Source of the DNA: Allomyces macrogynus ATCC 38327
Taxonomy: Eukaryota; Blastocladiomycota; Blastocladiomycetes; Blastocladiales; Blastocladiaceae
Direction: 5' to 3'
Length of the DNA: 64,000 bases
Assembly (NCBI GenBank): GCA_000151295.1
Contig: GG745355.1
Coordinates: 62,001 to 126,000 of the forward strand
This document shows positions 35,427 through 47,252 of this stretch, one piece after another. A program made the translations under genes and the position numbers. How positions within the stretch are numbered: position 1 is the first letter of the stretch; each line of letters opens with the position of its first letter. The notes under the pieces are model-generated. The model saw only the letters and a list, made by a program, of their open reading frames with translations, did no database searches and was not told the origin of the DNA.

Positions 35427-36004
35427 TTCTTGCGCGTCGACGACGATCCACGACAGAAGTGAGCGACGACAGGCGGATCGTTGGTGGCGATCGTGTTCAA
35501 GCTCACGACACGTGATCGCGATTTGATTCTTCAAGAGCGACGAGACGATCAGGCCAATTTACAAGCGAAATGGCACGCTTTCGCAAGGAAACCCGAAATT
35601 GCCGCAAGGGAAACCCTCTCTTGTCGCTGCCAACGAGTCGAGAGCAGAGGAAGGCACAACACAAGCTAATGTCATTCGAGCTATACATTCGAAAACACAC
35701 CCAAAATGAAGACCACCACCGTGCGACGCGGCGCGAGCGTCCAGAGAAAAGAAGCAAACGAGTTGGAAGCCACCCGCGATGTCGAAAGAGCGGGTGGGAG
35801 TTCAAAACGAACAGAGGATGGGTATTGAATGCAAAGTTGGGGGCGCGACACGGCGGATGAGCAGCAGCACCACGGCTGCCGCGGGAGCAAAGATGGCGGT
35901 AGCATCACGACGGTGGGGACGCGCAACGCGCGGAGCTGGGCCTCCCAACTGGGTGCGCCCGAGGACAAGAATCGCGCCGCGGTCATAGCTGGCGAAACGC
36001 GCGT
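35427..36004. other. Intergenic, no gene recognised
   Basis: A 578-bp spacer between the small two-exon gene and the mitofissin gene, both on the minus strand. Short overlapping frames only. Confidence 0.4.
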
Positions 36005-36502
36005 CTAATTCTTGCGCTCAAACGCGGTGGGGAACCGCTGCAGCAGTTCGACGGAGCGGTCCATGACCCACTCGCCCGATTCCTACCTCGTGAGCGAAAA
36101 CGTGAGCCCGATGCTCCCGCGCGCGGAGCGCTCGACGGTGGCGAGGTCATTGACGTACAAAGTACTTGTCGAGCACAAACTTGATCCCCTCGTTCTGCAC
36201 TTGGTCGGTGGCCAGACCTGGTGGACCTCGAGTAAGCGTCAGCGTGCGGCTCTCTTGATCAGCGAGCGTGCAAGAAACTGAAGAACATACTGATCCCGGC
36301 CGAGCGACGGATGCCGGCAAAGACGGTCGATACGAGCACCGCGTCAAAGGCGAACGAGAGGAGGCTAACGACGACAAGCGCGCAGCGGGGACCGACGGTG
36401 TCGGTCAGTCGAGCGCATTGGATGCCGAAACTCTTTTTCTGCAGCGTGCTCGACATTCTTGAGCGTGCGTGGTTGGTTCATGGTGGATATTTACCGGGAC
36501 AT
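36005..36502 (-). CDS. ATG44: Mitofissin (Atg44-like, DUF1748) small mitochondrial fission factor
   Basis: Four small exons are proposed: 36502-36495, 36364-36291, 36226-36159 and 36082-36005. They give about 75 residues. Donors are GTAAAT, GTATGT and GTACGT. The third exon could instead begin at 36217, also in frame. Family signatures are FAFDAVLVSTVFAGIRRSAGI in the first half (quoted in two parts: FAFDAVLVSTV and FAGIRRSAGI) and, in the second, FVLDKYF followed by SGEWVMDRSVELLQRF and FERKN at the C-terminus. Yeast Atg44 homologues of this size act in the mitochondrial intermembrane space, driving membrane fission during mitophagy. The tiny first exon (MSR) is the least certain part. The alternative is the Met at 36456, which would add an atypical N-terminus. 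It lies divergent to the Cox14-like gene, 501 bp away. Confidence 0.75.
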
Positions 36503-37003
36503 GGTGCGATTGGAAGTTGATGCTGATTTGTCGGTCCAAGTTGAGCTGGGAGAGCAACCAGAACCCATCAGCGGCGCGGGGCACCGTCGCGCTTTATACT
36601 CAACCGCGCCGTGGCCACTTGACACGCCGCAATGTTCGCTCCATTCGTGGTGGTGGTGGCGACGCCCAGTCTCTCGACCGGCGCTGGCCGACATAGTGGA
36701 GCGCTGGGAGACGTGAGGGACAGTCTGTTGGCTGGGGGGACGCTCCGAAGCGTTCCGACTGTGGGTTGACACATGATGACACGACCTCCGCACTTCCCCG
36801 AACGGCATGTGTCTGTGCTGCGGCTCGCGTGTGCCGGACGATGGGTCTGACGGGTTGCGGCGGAGGCTGTCAAAACCATCAAGAGGCACTTGGTGAGGGC
36901 TGCGAGATGAGAGACAATTTAGGTCGTTGCTTAGCACGCGCTCGTCAACACCATCGATTCGTTTCGACAATTGACGTTGACCAGGTTGGCCAGCAAAATC
37001 ACC
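36503..37003. promoter_or_regulatory. Divergent promoter region, mitofissin and Cox14-like genes
   Basis: A 501-bp spacer between two small genes that are both probably mitochondrial. A TTTATAC stretch near 36592-36598 is a weak TATA candidate. Co-regulation is only an inference from layout. Confidence 0.3.
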
Positions 37004-37376
37004 ATGTCCAGCACCGTCTCCAAGCTCGCCGACTTTGTGCAAAAGGCGACTGTCGCCGGCCTCGCCACGATTTCCGTGCTTGGGCTCTATGGTCAGTCCT
37101 CCTTGTCCAGGTTGAAATCGCGATCGTGGCATTGAGCTGATCAACTATTCACGAAATGCTACAGGCCTCTACCAGACGACGAGCGCGCGCATGCAGTACT
37201 CCAAGGAGGTGACGGAGATGATCCGCGCGCGGGAGCAGGAGCTGGTGCGCTCCAAACCCTCTGCTCCAAGCTTTGAATCGTTGTTGATCATTCTCTCCGC
37301 GCGACAGATTGCCATCCGCGAGGCCAAAGAGCGCGCCGAGGCCGCTGCAGCCGCCGGCACACCCGCGCAGGCGTGA
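37004..37376 (+). CDS. Small single-pass membrane protein, Cox14-like
   Basis: Exons 37004-37091 and 37165-37376, with a 73-nt intron (donor GTCAGT, acceptor ACAG), give 99 residues. The start [17 protein letters not shown] follows an AAAATCACC leader. An N-terminal amphipathic helix leads into a hydrophobic segment ([17 protein letters not shown]), then a charged helix ([17 protein letters not shown]) and an Ala-rich tail. This layout resembles Cox14/COA-type cytochrome c oxidase assembly factors of the inner mitochondrial membrane, though the tail is longer than in yeast Cox14 (70 residues). A small ATP synthase subunit is the main alternative. The assignment rests on pattern only. Confidence 0.4.
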
Positions 37377-37382
37377 ACGTGT

Positions 37383-37400
37383 CCCCCCCCCCCCCCCCCC
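37383..37400. repeat. 18-base poly-C run
   Basis: Uninterrupted run of 18 C seven bases after the stop of the Cox14-like gene. Length miscall or polymorphism is likely. A G-rich RNA or G-quadruplex would form on the minus strand. Confidence 0.9.
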
Positions 37401-37620
37401 GGCCCATGCACACCGTGTCCATCTTGACGGTGTTCTGGTCTGCTGCGTCAATCCTGAAGCGCACCCCGCAACGGCGCGCGCCTTTGTGAATAGCTCTTTG
37501 TAATTTAGTTGCCATAAATTTCCGTTTTCCATTCCACCTGAGTCCGCGATGAAACCCCCTCCACCATTGCGATCCTTCCGCCAGTTCCAAGCCGCCCGCG
37601 GCCCGCCCGCCCGCCCATCT

Positions 37621-38555
37621 TCACGCTGCCTTCTCCTCACCTCCTGCAGCGACCGCCGCCCCCGCCGGCACCGGTGGCAACCCACCTGTGCCTGCGCCCG
37701 CGCCTGCCGCCCCTGCCGCGGCGGCGGCCTGCTGCTGCGACTGCTGAATCGGCAAGAACAGCTTGAACTCGGGCGGCAATTCCTCCTCCGAATAGAGCCG
37801 GTCTGAGAAGTAGATGCGGCGAATGCGGCAATTCGCGTGAATTTGCACGCGCAACGTCTCAATGTAGTTGGTTCCGTAGGCGCGGCGCGTGAAATCCGAC
37901 AGGTTGAATTGGATCTGGTTCCAACCGTCGTCGAGCCGCATGGGCATCGTGCAGATGAAGGGCTTGACGCGGGTTGTCGACTGTCGGTTGGGGAGAAGTG
38001 AGTCGATAAGTTATGAAGCGCGAGAAGAGGAGCGAGGAGGGAAGACGCCACGCGTACCTGATAGTTGGACGCGCGGAACCGGCGGCGCACGTTCTTGTCG
38101 TCAAGAACCTGAACCTCAAACGTAAAGTACTTTTTCAGGTTCTTGATGATCATAACGAGGAACGGCAGCTTGATCCCGAGCGTGCGGTTCGTTTGCGCAG
38201 GGCATGAAATGTAGTTGGTCGAGACATTGGTGCCGATAATCTCGAGAACCGACGACTGGATGTCGTTGTCGGTGATGCGCTTGATGTGGCCGTTGCGCAC
38301 TTGCTTGTCCCAGATCTGCAACGGCTTGGAACTACGAAGAATGGGAGGAGGGAGAGTCAGTTTGGAGCGCGGCAGCGATGGGGTCGTTGTCGTGCGGCGC
38401 GGGACTGGATGCGCGCGCCCGAGCGAGCTGAGCTTGTACGCGCGCTATCCAAGCTGGTCCACGCGCGGCAGCGGCATACACGTCAGGGCGAGCGACGCGC
38501 ACCCGATCGAGTAGAGGATCGACAGGAACCCGGATTGGAACGTGTTGCGGAACAT
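37621..38555 (-). CDS. CFAP20: CFAP20/BUG22, conserved ciliary and flagellar protein
   Basis: Three exons, 38555-38503, 38331-38058 and 37980-37621, give 228 residues. The introns are 171 and 77 nt, with donors GTGCGC and GTACGC. The start is [18 protein letters not shown], as in animal orthologs. The order of conserved blocks is [81 protein letters not shown] and [21 protein letters not shown]20 is an inner-junction protein of axonemal doublet microtubules and is needed for normal flagellar beat and tubulin modification. The human protein has 193 residues. This one adds a C-terminal Gln/Ala/Gly-rich tail of roughly 40 residues. Its presence implies a flagellated life stage. Confidence 0.97.
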
Positions 38556-38963
38556 GGTGACGGTTTGTCGGCGGCGTGCTTGGCGGGGATCCGTGCAGCG
38601 AAAGTCGAATTGAAGCGGTTGAGCGTGTTGTTGGAGCTTGTCGCGGCGAGTCCAGCTCGGGCGGCAGCAATTGCAGCGTCGGAAAGAGAATGCAGCGAGT
38701 CTCGGTCCACCAAGTCGCGGTGCAGGGAGGACGGAGCGTGCGGTCGACGACGTTAAGCGATTGATGAGCTTGCAAGCGGAACGATCTTCGCGCGCGAGAC
38801 GCGCAAAAGAAAAGAAATACGCTGGAGACAGAACAGCACTCCACGTGCAAGTCCCACTGCGTCACCTGACGTCAAAACGATGCCTCACACGCAGCGACAA
38901 CGCGTCTCACCCCCAGGAGCGCCTCTACATTATCGCTCACAGAATCGCTTACTCTCCACGGCG
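38556..38963. other. Spacer between separase and CFAP20
   Basis: A 408-bp spacer between two minus-strand genes: the 3' flank of separase and the promoter of CFAP20. No additional gene was seen. Confidence 0.4.
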
Positions 38964-41900
38964 TCAACCTCGCGACTCCCCACGCGCAGACGCTCCGCCG
39001 GCAGCCGCCCGCCGTCTCGCATTCCGCCTGACTGCCGGCACCGGCGTACTCGGTGCCGCAGCCGTATCGCTCGCGTCAGACCCAGACGACAAATTGGCCG
39101 CGCGCGTCCGAGGCGCCGGTCCCGGACGCACCGCCGCCGGTGCAGCAAATGGCGCCGCCGGCCGAGGTGCCACCGATGGCATTCCCACGCCCGGCACCGG
39201 CGCCGCGGTCGTCGTCGGACGGACCAGGTTTACGGGCGCGCCGTACACCACCGGCGCCGCGCCAATCAGATACGAGAAATGACAGTGCTCCCGGGCACGC
39301 GCCACCGCCGCAGCGAGCGACGGCGTCGTCTCCGTCTCGGCCATCATCGTCGCTGGCGCACCGGCCAGCGGCGGTCCCGGGCGTCTCACGGTCATCGGCG
39401 CGCGGAACCGTCCGGCCACCCCCATTGTGGACACAATTGGCGTCGCGCTGGTCGCGCGTGCGTTCCACGTCCACGTCCCCCTTGCGCGCCTCGCCATCCG
39501 CGGCCGGCGGCGGGAACAAACCCCACGACGTGAGTGCCGCCAGCGCGAACCGGTCAATGTCCTTGTCGGTCACGTCCCACAAATTGGCCACGACGCACGG
39601 CGCGTGCAGGAGGTAGTTGAGTGCGGTCCCCATGGGCTCGAAATCGCCCACCGCGGGTAACTTGCCCGAAGAGCAGCCCATTAGGAACGCGGCCTTGACG
39701 GATTTCGGGAGCGAAAGGAGACGTTTCGGTGGACACAGGGATTCGCCGCCGCCGTGGCCAAAGTAGAGGAACAGGTCGTGCGCTTGCAGGGCGGTGAGGA
39801 AGTCGGTCTCGGAGTCGGGCGGCACGCCGAGGTGGCCGTGCCAGTCGGGTCGCGATCTATGGAGTCCCAAATGACATTCTATTAGTTCGGCATCCACTAC
39901 CAGTACCGACACAAATCAGTAGCGTACCGCAACATCGGCTCAAACACCGCCTGCGTGCCTGGCAAGTCCCCTGCTGGATTCACCACATAATACACGGACG
40001 TCCCATCCATGACCACCGGATCCGCACGTCTCGCGAGCGCTGCATCCAGCATCTCCATCCCAAACAACCTGGATACTGGCACGCCGCGCAGCGCGACCGT
40101 CGCCTCCCACGGAATCGGCATCAGGTGCTTGTCGAGCACGAGAAACACATGTTCCGGCGTATCCACGTTCACACTCGCCGCCTGCGTTACCGCCGACTGC
40201 AAGAACGCGCGCACCGCCGCAAACTCGAGCCCACACTGGTCGTCGTCGGTCGTTGCGACCGGGTACCCCGCGCGACTCGCCTCGTCCAACACAAAGTACG
40301 TCATATCGTCGAGATCCGCACTGGTCGCGGTCGTGCCGAGCGCGAGCCACGCATGCGCGACAATGATCGGCACTTGCAACTGTCTCCGCCGCGCGGTGAC
40401 CGGCGGGACTGCGGAGTCGACGAACCGCGCGAGATCCGTCAAGAACTTGCCGGCCCCGGGGTGCCGCGCGGCGTGCAGGAGGCCACGGAACCCGCCGAGC
40501 CACGCAGAGTCGATTTCCGTGAGAACAGAGAACAGGTCGCGGTCCTGCCGCGTGCGCATATCCCACCACCGGACCTTGTCCTCGCGCGTCACGTAGTTTT
40601 CCTTGAGCATCGCCTCGCTCGCGGCGACCACGCCGTCGAGCGTCGCTCGAATACGTGCATACGTCGGCGCCTTGGCCGTGGACGTGCCCGCGCGAATTGA
40701 TGTGCGCAGGAGCGGCAGGCGCACGGTCGCGTGGTGTTCGGCGCGCGCAGTGACCACAATCAGCACGTTCCGCACCGTGTCGACCGACAAACGGACGACC
40801 GCCCATTCGGGTGGGACGGGCGTCGTCCCGTCCTCGTTGGTCGCCGCGAGATCGTCGTCCTCAGGTAACGCCAGCGTCAAGAGGGACTCTTCGAGCGGTT
40901 CCGCGGACTCGGACCGCATCGGCGTCCGGCGCGGGGTCAGCGTCGACCGCCGCGACCGCGGCGTCCGCCCCACCGTCGCGGGCGTCTTCGGCCCTGGTCT
41001 TGGTCTCCCGGCGGCGCGGTCCGCGGGCGTCGGTGTCGCCGGTGCCCCGCCGACTTGCGAAGCGACCGCCGTCCCACCCAATAACGCGCGCATCCGGCGA
41101 AACGTAACCCCATGACAGGTTTCCTCGAGCAACTCCCCGACATCAATCGTCGACTCGATCCTTGCCACGCGCTTGACCGCGTGAATCGCCATGAGCATAT
41201 GCGCCGCGTCCAACAAGACCGTGGGCGCGGCCACTTCGCCACACTCGCGCACGGCCGCCCACAGCACCTGTTCCGCCAAATCCAACCGCGCCGTGATTCG
41301 CGTATCCGTGACCAGCGGCGCTCCCACGGCCGGGACCACATCCGTCGCGTCGAGCACGATCACAGCGTCATCAAGGGCCGCGACCGCGGGGACTCGCCTG
41401 AGCGCGCCGGCGACCAAATCCAAATGCAGTTTGGCCACATGGTGGAAGAACGGCGCGCGGGAGTCTGGTGCGAGGGTGTGCGCGGCGTTGAGTGCGGCCA
41501 TGGTGCGTTTCTCGGCGTCGGGACGGCGGTTCTGCAGGACAAGTACGTCCGCGTGGAGTCGAGCGAGGTCAGCGTCGAGCGCGCCGACGTGCGCGGCACG
41601 CAGGTGGTCGGTCTTGGTCGAAGTGGCGGGGAGCATCCGGTGCACGCGCGGCGTGTAGGCCGCGTCGGCAAGCAGGTCGGTCACAGTCCGGCGCGCCTTG
41701 ACTCGGGACACGACGTCGGCAGCGGCGAGACAGTACCGGTCAGCCGCGGCCACCGCATCCACACCGGTACCGTTCCGTGCGCGACGGACAGCGACGTGCC
41801 CGAGCTGCGCGAGCCGCATCGCGCCCTCGACAGCCGGCTCCTCCTCCCCCTCCCCCTCCACCCCCTCTCCAGCCCAAAGCAACCTCGCGGCCTCGTCCAG

Positions 41901-44900
41901 TTCCCCTTTGCGCTCCGCGACGTACGCCAACCACGTCGCGAAACGCACTTTCGCCGCCGTATTCCCCCTGCGCTCCGCGGCCTCCATCGCCTGGTGCGCA
42001 TACACTTCCGCGTCCCGCCAGAGCCCGGCCACCGCAAACAGCCCCACCACCGCATCCGCAATCTGGACCGCGGCATGCGGCACCTGTTTCGCCAGCGGCA
42101 CCGTCTCCAACGCTTTCACCAGCGCATCGATCCCGCGCCCTTGGGCCCGCAACCACCGAATCCGTGCGCGGTTGCGCGCGACCGTCGGCGCCATCCCGTT
42201 CCCAGGCACGATCCCAAATGCGTCCAGCGCGTCAAGTAACGGCGCGGCTTTTGCCGGGTTCGCGGCGGCAACGAGATACTCGGCATAAACCGCCGTCCAG
42301 TGATGCCTCTCGCTCACGGGAAGCGGGGCCAGGTACTCCCGTGCCGTAGCGAGCGCGGACCCGACGTCGGCAATGTACCCGAGGTCGAGGTACAGTTCCG
42401 CGAGGCGGACGAGGATCGCGGCTTTCCCGCGGTCGGTCGAGTCGATCAGGAGCTGGACTTGATAGAGGACGGGGAGTAAAGAAGTGGAGGCGCGGCCGAG
42501 CAGGACGCGCTCGATATGCGCGAGGTGGAATTGGGTGTCGTCGGGTGAGATGAGGGTGTTGGACGAGACGGCGCGCTTGTACAGCTGGAAGGCCGCGGCG
42601 AGGTCGGCGTGTGCGCGGGTCGAGGCCGTGGGGTCGGGCGAGGTGGAAGTGGTGGTGGAGAGGAACGCGCGGTAGACATGGGCGGTCGCGAGCAGGTCCG
42701 GGACAAACTGTGCCGGTTCGGTCGGGGCCAAGTTGGGTGACTAGATAGTAACGTGCATGTATTCCCAGTCAGTTCTCCCATCTTCCAAGTTCCAACCCAC
42801 CCCGACCATCGACGTACACTCAGTAATGCAATCGCCTCTTCGCACCACGCGCGCATCCTCCCCTCCTCCCTCGCCTCAACATCTCCTTTTGCCCCGACCG
42901 CCATGATCCGACACAACAACGCATGCGCCCTCGCGACCACTCCACCTCCACCACCTCGTGCCCACTTGACCCACATCCCCAGGACCCTATCCGCGAACTC
43001 CTTCTGCCGTGCGGCAAACAAGTACTTCCACTCGAAGTAAAACACCCAATGGTCCGGCACTTCCGCGGCCATCGGGCTATACTCGCCACCGGCCAACGCC
43101 TCGCGACGCAGTTGCCGCCCGACAAACCGTGCCACCTCGTGCCGGTCGCTCGTCCGCACGACCGCACGCAGTGCCGCGCGCAGGGTCCCACGGTCCCGCG
43201 TGCGCGGCGGGGACGAGGTGGAGGTGGCCATCGCGTCCGCGGCGTCGGCGTCCGTGACGACACGGTCGATGGCCGCGACGAGTTCCAGTTTCCGCGCGAG
43301 TTTGATGCGCAACTCCGGATCGTCGTGCATCGCAAGGTGCCGTTCGAGGACCGAGACGCTCATTTGCGCCGGCTGCAGCGCGGAACGGAATTGGCCGCGG
43401 GAATGCAGCGTTGCGGCCAAGTGTTGCAACGCGTGACTGACCCTTACCAGCGGCGGCTGAACTCCCGTTCCCGTCCCAGCGGGGACCAGGTCAGCGAGTT
43501 GCGCGGCTTTACCGAGGTACCCGACCGCCTTCTCCGTCCCGTCCTGCGCGGCAGCCAGTTGCGCGAGGTACATCAACCACTCGAACAAACTGCCCGCGAC
43601 CGCCTGGTCTGAATTGACCGCGGGGGACAAGGCGGCGACAAGCAGCGCGACTGTATCGTGAATCAGCGCTTTTGCGTATGCGACAGAGTCGTTGAACGGG
43701 TTCAGTGCGTCGTCACGCGCGTTCACGCGCGCGGTGAATGCCGAGGCCGACGAGACGTACCGCGACGCCGCGGATCGCGCCGAGATGGGTGGTACCGCGC
43801 GCGGGGTGCGGAGGCAGGAGAGGAGGTCTTCGAGCGCGGACGTCACGGTGGCAAAGTCGGCCGTGCCGATGCGGGAAATCCGGGCGCGCGCGTGGAGTAA
43901 ATGCAGGGAGAGGAGGTGGTCCGGTGGCGGGGCGCGAGGGCCGAGGAAGTGCAAGAGGGAGGCAATTGTCGTGTCGGCGTCGGCGGGCGCGTCGGAGGTG
44001 GAGGTAAGGGTCGTGCACCATGCGATGGCGAGCTGGGCGAGCCGGTCGATATCCAACTCCGGGTGCGTCGCGACGTCCTTCACCATCCCCACCGCACCGG
44101 TCCCGGGTGGACCCCACTTGATCAGTGCCGCGGTCAAATCAGCGACCGCCAAGCGACCGCGGACGAGCCAATTCACGGCGCGCGGGTAGAGCGGCGAAGT
44201 ATGCACCACGCCAGCGAGGTCGAGGACCGTCATGACGAGGCGCGCGGGCGTGACGTACTGCAACCGGCACGTGCGGTCGTCGAGACCAGCGGAGGACAAG
44301 TGTGTGAGCCACCAGTCAAGGTGACCGGCCGGGAGAGATGAGGCTGGGTCGAGGTGTTGGGTGACGGCGGTCTGCGCGAGTGCACGGTCGCCAGCCTTGA
44401 TGAGTACGCGCAGGTAGTGCTGCAGGTGCGTGACGACGACGAGGACGAGGTCGCGCGCGCGTGGGGTCAGGGCGAACGCGGGCGGTGGGACGACGGCAAA
44501 CAAAGTGGAAGACGAGGTGGGTGCCGGTCCTGGCGGCGTCGTACGGCCTCCCGCGCGTCCGACATCGACAAGCCGCGACTCGAGCCGCGCCTTGACGGCC
44601 GCGATCAAGTCGAGCGCGTCGTGCGTGGTCCCCGCATCGACGACAAACGTCATGATATTGGCGAGCCGCTTTTCAATCAGCGCATTGGGCGCGAGCGATT
44701 CTTGCGCGATACCGGCCGCGCGCAGTTGCGTCTCAACGGCGGTCAGCGCCGGTAATGTCAGTCGGACCGTCTGGACGAGGTAATCGCGGCGGCGCGTCCA
44801 TTGCGGTCCGAGCGGAGGCGATTGCCGTTCTTTGGCCTGTATGGCCTGCAGCGAGTCAGCGCATGCGCGTAAGAGGCGCGCGAGCGAGGCGTAGACGGTG

Positions 44901-45025
44901 GCTGGGTCCGCGTTCGAGGGCTGGGAGACGGATTGCAGGACGGATTTGGTGGATGCGAGTAACTTGACGGTGAGCTTGGCCGGGTCGGCGACGGCGGCGG
45001 CAATGGCGGCCACCGGGTCGGTCAT
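38964..45025 (-). CDS. ESP1: Separase (peptidase C50)
   Basis: Exons 45025-42818, 42740-39928 and 39856-38964 give roughly 1,970 residues. The introns are 77 and 71 nt with donors GTACGT and GTACGC. The start MTDPVAAIAAAV lies 415 bp from the divergent PARN-like gene. The first 1,600 residues are helical, TPR/ARM-like repeats. The caspase-like protease domain contains YFGHGGGE with catalytic His near 1708 and FLMGCSSG with catalytic Cys near 1735. It is followed by the substrate-pocket region and the diagnostic GAAPVVYGAPV near the end. Separase cleaves the Scc1/Rad21 cohesin subunit at anaphase onset. One frame change separates TSWGLFPPP from that final motif, most simply a one-base length error in a C5 run at 39477-39481. 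A real frameshift would delete the C-terminal motif and about 170 residues. Confidence 0.92.
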
Positions 45026-45440
45026 GGTCGCGGTGCTTGGTGCGTCCCGCGGGCGCGGCGTGCGTGTTCGAGCGGATCTGGTAAGTGTGGGCGGCGTGGT
45101 CGTCGCTACCGTCGTGTCGTGGCCGATGATCGTGGTGAGATTTGCTCGCGACGATGGTGGACGAATCACTTTTGGAGCATGTGCGATGGATCGCCAACAC
45201 GCGGGCCAGGTGACCGCGACGCTGAAGCAGAGGCCGCTTCTTGCTGATCTGCACCTCATGCGCCGCTGCCGTCGTCGAGCCGTTCGTGGCATCTTTGCCG
45301 ACGACGACGGCATTTGATCAGCACGACAAGACAAAAGCGACTGCAAGGACGACGGCGCCGCGCATCGACCACGACAAGCACCTGCAGGAACCGATCTCCG
45401 ACGCGCGAGCTGTGCAAGCGCAACACCGCTCCAGCTCTAC
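45026..45440. promoter_or_regulatory. Shared upstream region of separase and PARN-like gene
   Basis: A 415-bp spacer between start codons of two divergently transcribed housekeeping genes. No clear TATA box was found, consistent with a housekeeping bidirectional promoter. Confidence 0.4.
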
Positions 45441-47252
45441 ATGATGGCCCACCTCGCAACAACCAACACCAGCATGATCACCATCACGCACGACACGTTC
45501 ATGGCCGCGCTACCCGTCGTGCGCGACGCGATCGCGAAAGCCGACCTGATCGCGCTCGACTGCGAGTTCTCCGGTGCGTTCTCCACCGCATTTTCGACCA
45601 CGTTCGCGCGCTCCGTCTGACGCTCGCCGCTCCGAAAAGTACTCCAGGCATCGACGACCCGCACGCGGCCCCACTAGACCGCCCGCTCTTCTACGACTCG
45701 CCCGAGCAACTCTACCAGAAATCCAAGGCTATCGTGGCCAAGTACCGCTTACTCCAACTCGGTCTGTGCTGCCTGACCAAGCGCGCCGACAATTCAAACA
45801 CCTACGACGCGCGCGCGTTCGCGTTCCACCTGTGTCCGCGCGCGCACGCCGACCTCGGGCTCGACTCGACCGTGACGTTCCAGACGTCGGCGCTGCAGTT
45901 TATGGCTAAGAACGGGTACGATTTCGGGCTCACTCTGGGCCACGGGATCGCGCACTTGAGCCGCGCCGACGTGCGGCACGTCGAGGAAGCAGCGGCGCCG
46001 TACCCGTTCCAGACTGTGTTTCGGCCGGCGCTGGGTGAGGCCATGTACGTTTCTCTTCTTTGAGCACGGGTGTGCGGATTATATCTGACGTGTTTCCCCA
46101 CTTAGCTCGCAAATCCAGCGCTTCCTCGCCGACTTCCACGCTACCCCGCTCCCGCCCCAAGGCATCAAACCCGCCGACCTGCCCGTGCTCTTACTCGACC
46201 GTGCGTCGCTCGGCGCCGGCGACCGGATCGAACTCGAACGCCTTTTCGCGGGCCAAGTCGACATTACCGGTTCGTCTTCGGACATTCGCCATTTCCGGCT
46301 CACCCCACGCACGGGCCGTGCCGCGTCGCATTCGGTCGCGCCCGACGCGGCACACCGGACGCGTATCGTCAAGGAAGGCACGCTGTTCGGGAAAGTCATG
46401 GACGCATTGGTGGCCGCGCAGAAACCGGTGATTGGACACAGTATCTGGTTCGATCTACTTTTCATCTGGCACGAGTTGGTCGACGACTTGCCGCCGACCC
46501 TGGCCGATTTTTGCGCCGCCGTGCACGGAATGTTCCCGATTCTCGTGGATACAAAGTACCTCGCGTACCGCATGTTTGGGAACGCGCACGTTGCGCTCAA
46601 GAGCCTCTACGCGTGGACGCCCGGCGCCAACGCCGACGGGCCAGGATCACCGTCGCTCGCGACCGCGTTCCCGCGCGGCACGCACGACGACGAGGACGCG
46701 ACAATGGCGGATGCGACAACGCCGCCGCCGCCATTGCCGACGGTCGCGATCGACACGCACCACGACCAGTACTTTACCGCGACCGCGTTCCACGATGCCG
46801 CCTACGACGCTTACGCGACCGCCTGCGGGTACTTGAAACTCGCACACCATGCGGCGCATGTCACGCGCATGTGGCCGAGCGACGCTGGAATTCCGAGCGA
46901 GTGGGCCAACGGCGTGCAGTTGCACGATAACGTGTTCCGCAACGTGCGACTGGATTCCGGGAATGAAGGGCCAGCACGGCCGCCGGGACTCGGGGTGCGG
47001 GACGCGGTACTGCGTGTGCGCGTGAAGGGAGGTGCAAGTGCGGCCGAGGTGGTCGCGCAGGTCGCAAAGGCGGTCAAGGAGGGGTTTGAAGTGCGGTTTG
47101 TGGCGCGCGACGTGTGGTTTGTGGAATTGAGGGAGGTGGACGATGTAGAGGGGCTGGTGCGCGGGATTGAGCGCGGAGTTGCGCCGGTAGAGAAGCCAGG
47201 TGAGGGGCAGGAGAAGACGGGCGACGCGTGGACGGTGGTGCGCGTGTGGTGA
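45441..47252 (+). CDS. Poly(A)-specific ribonuclease, PARN-like (DEDD/CAF1 family)
   Basis: Exons 45441-45573, 45648-46044 and 46106-47252 give 558 residues. The introns are 74 and 61 nt (donors GTGCGT and GTACGT). The start is the first of two adjacent Met codons. Motifs: LIALDCEFSG with D40 and E42; the block YQKSKAIVAKYRLLQLGLC; FMAKNGYDFG; GHSIWFDLLFIWHEL; and FHDAAYDAY, which fits the DEDDh histidine-aspartate motif. A C-terminal RRM-like region follows (LRVRVKGGASAAEVVAQV). PARN removes poly(A) tails and matures snoRNA and telomerase RNA 3' ends. TOE1 and PNLDC1 are close relatives and cannot be excluded. All catalytic acids are present, so it should be active. No R3H domain was recognised. 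Confidence 0.88.

Noticed and set aside
42923..43612. 229-codon plus-strand frame inside separase
   Set aside because: Antisense to the first separase exon with typical shadow composition.
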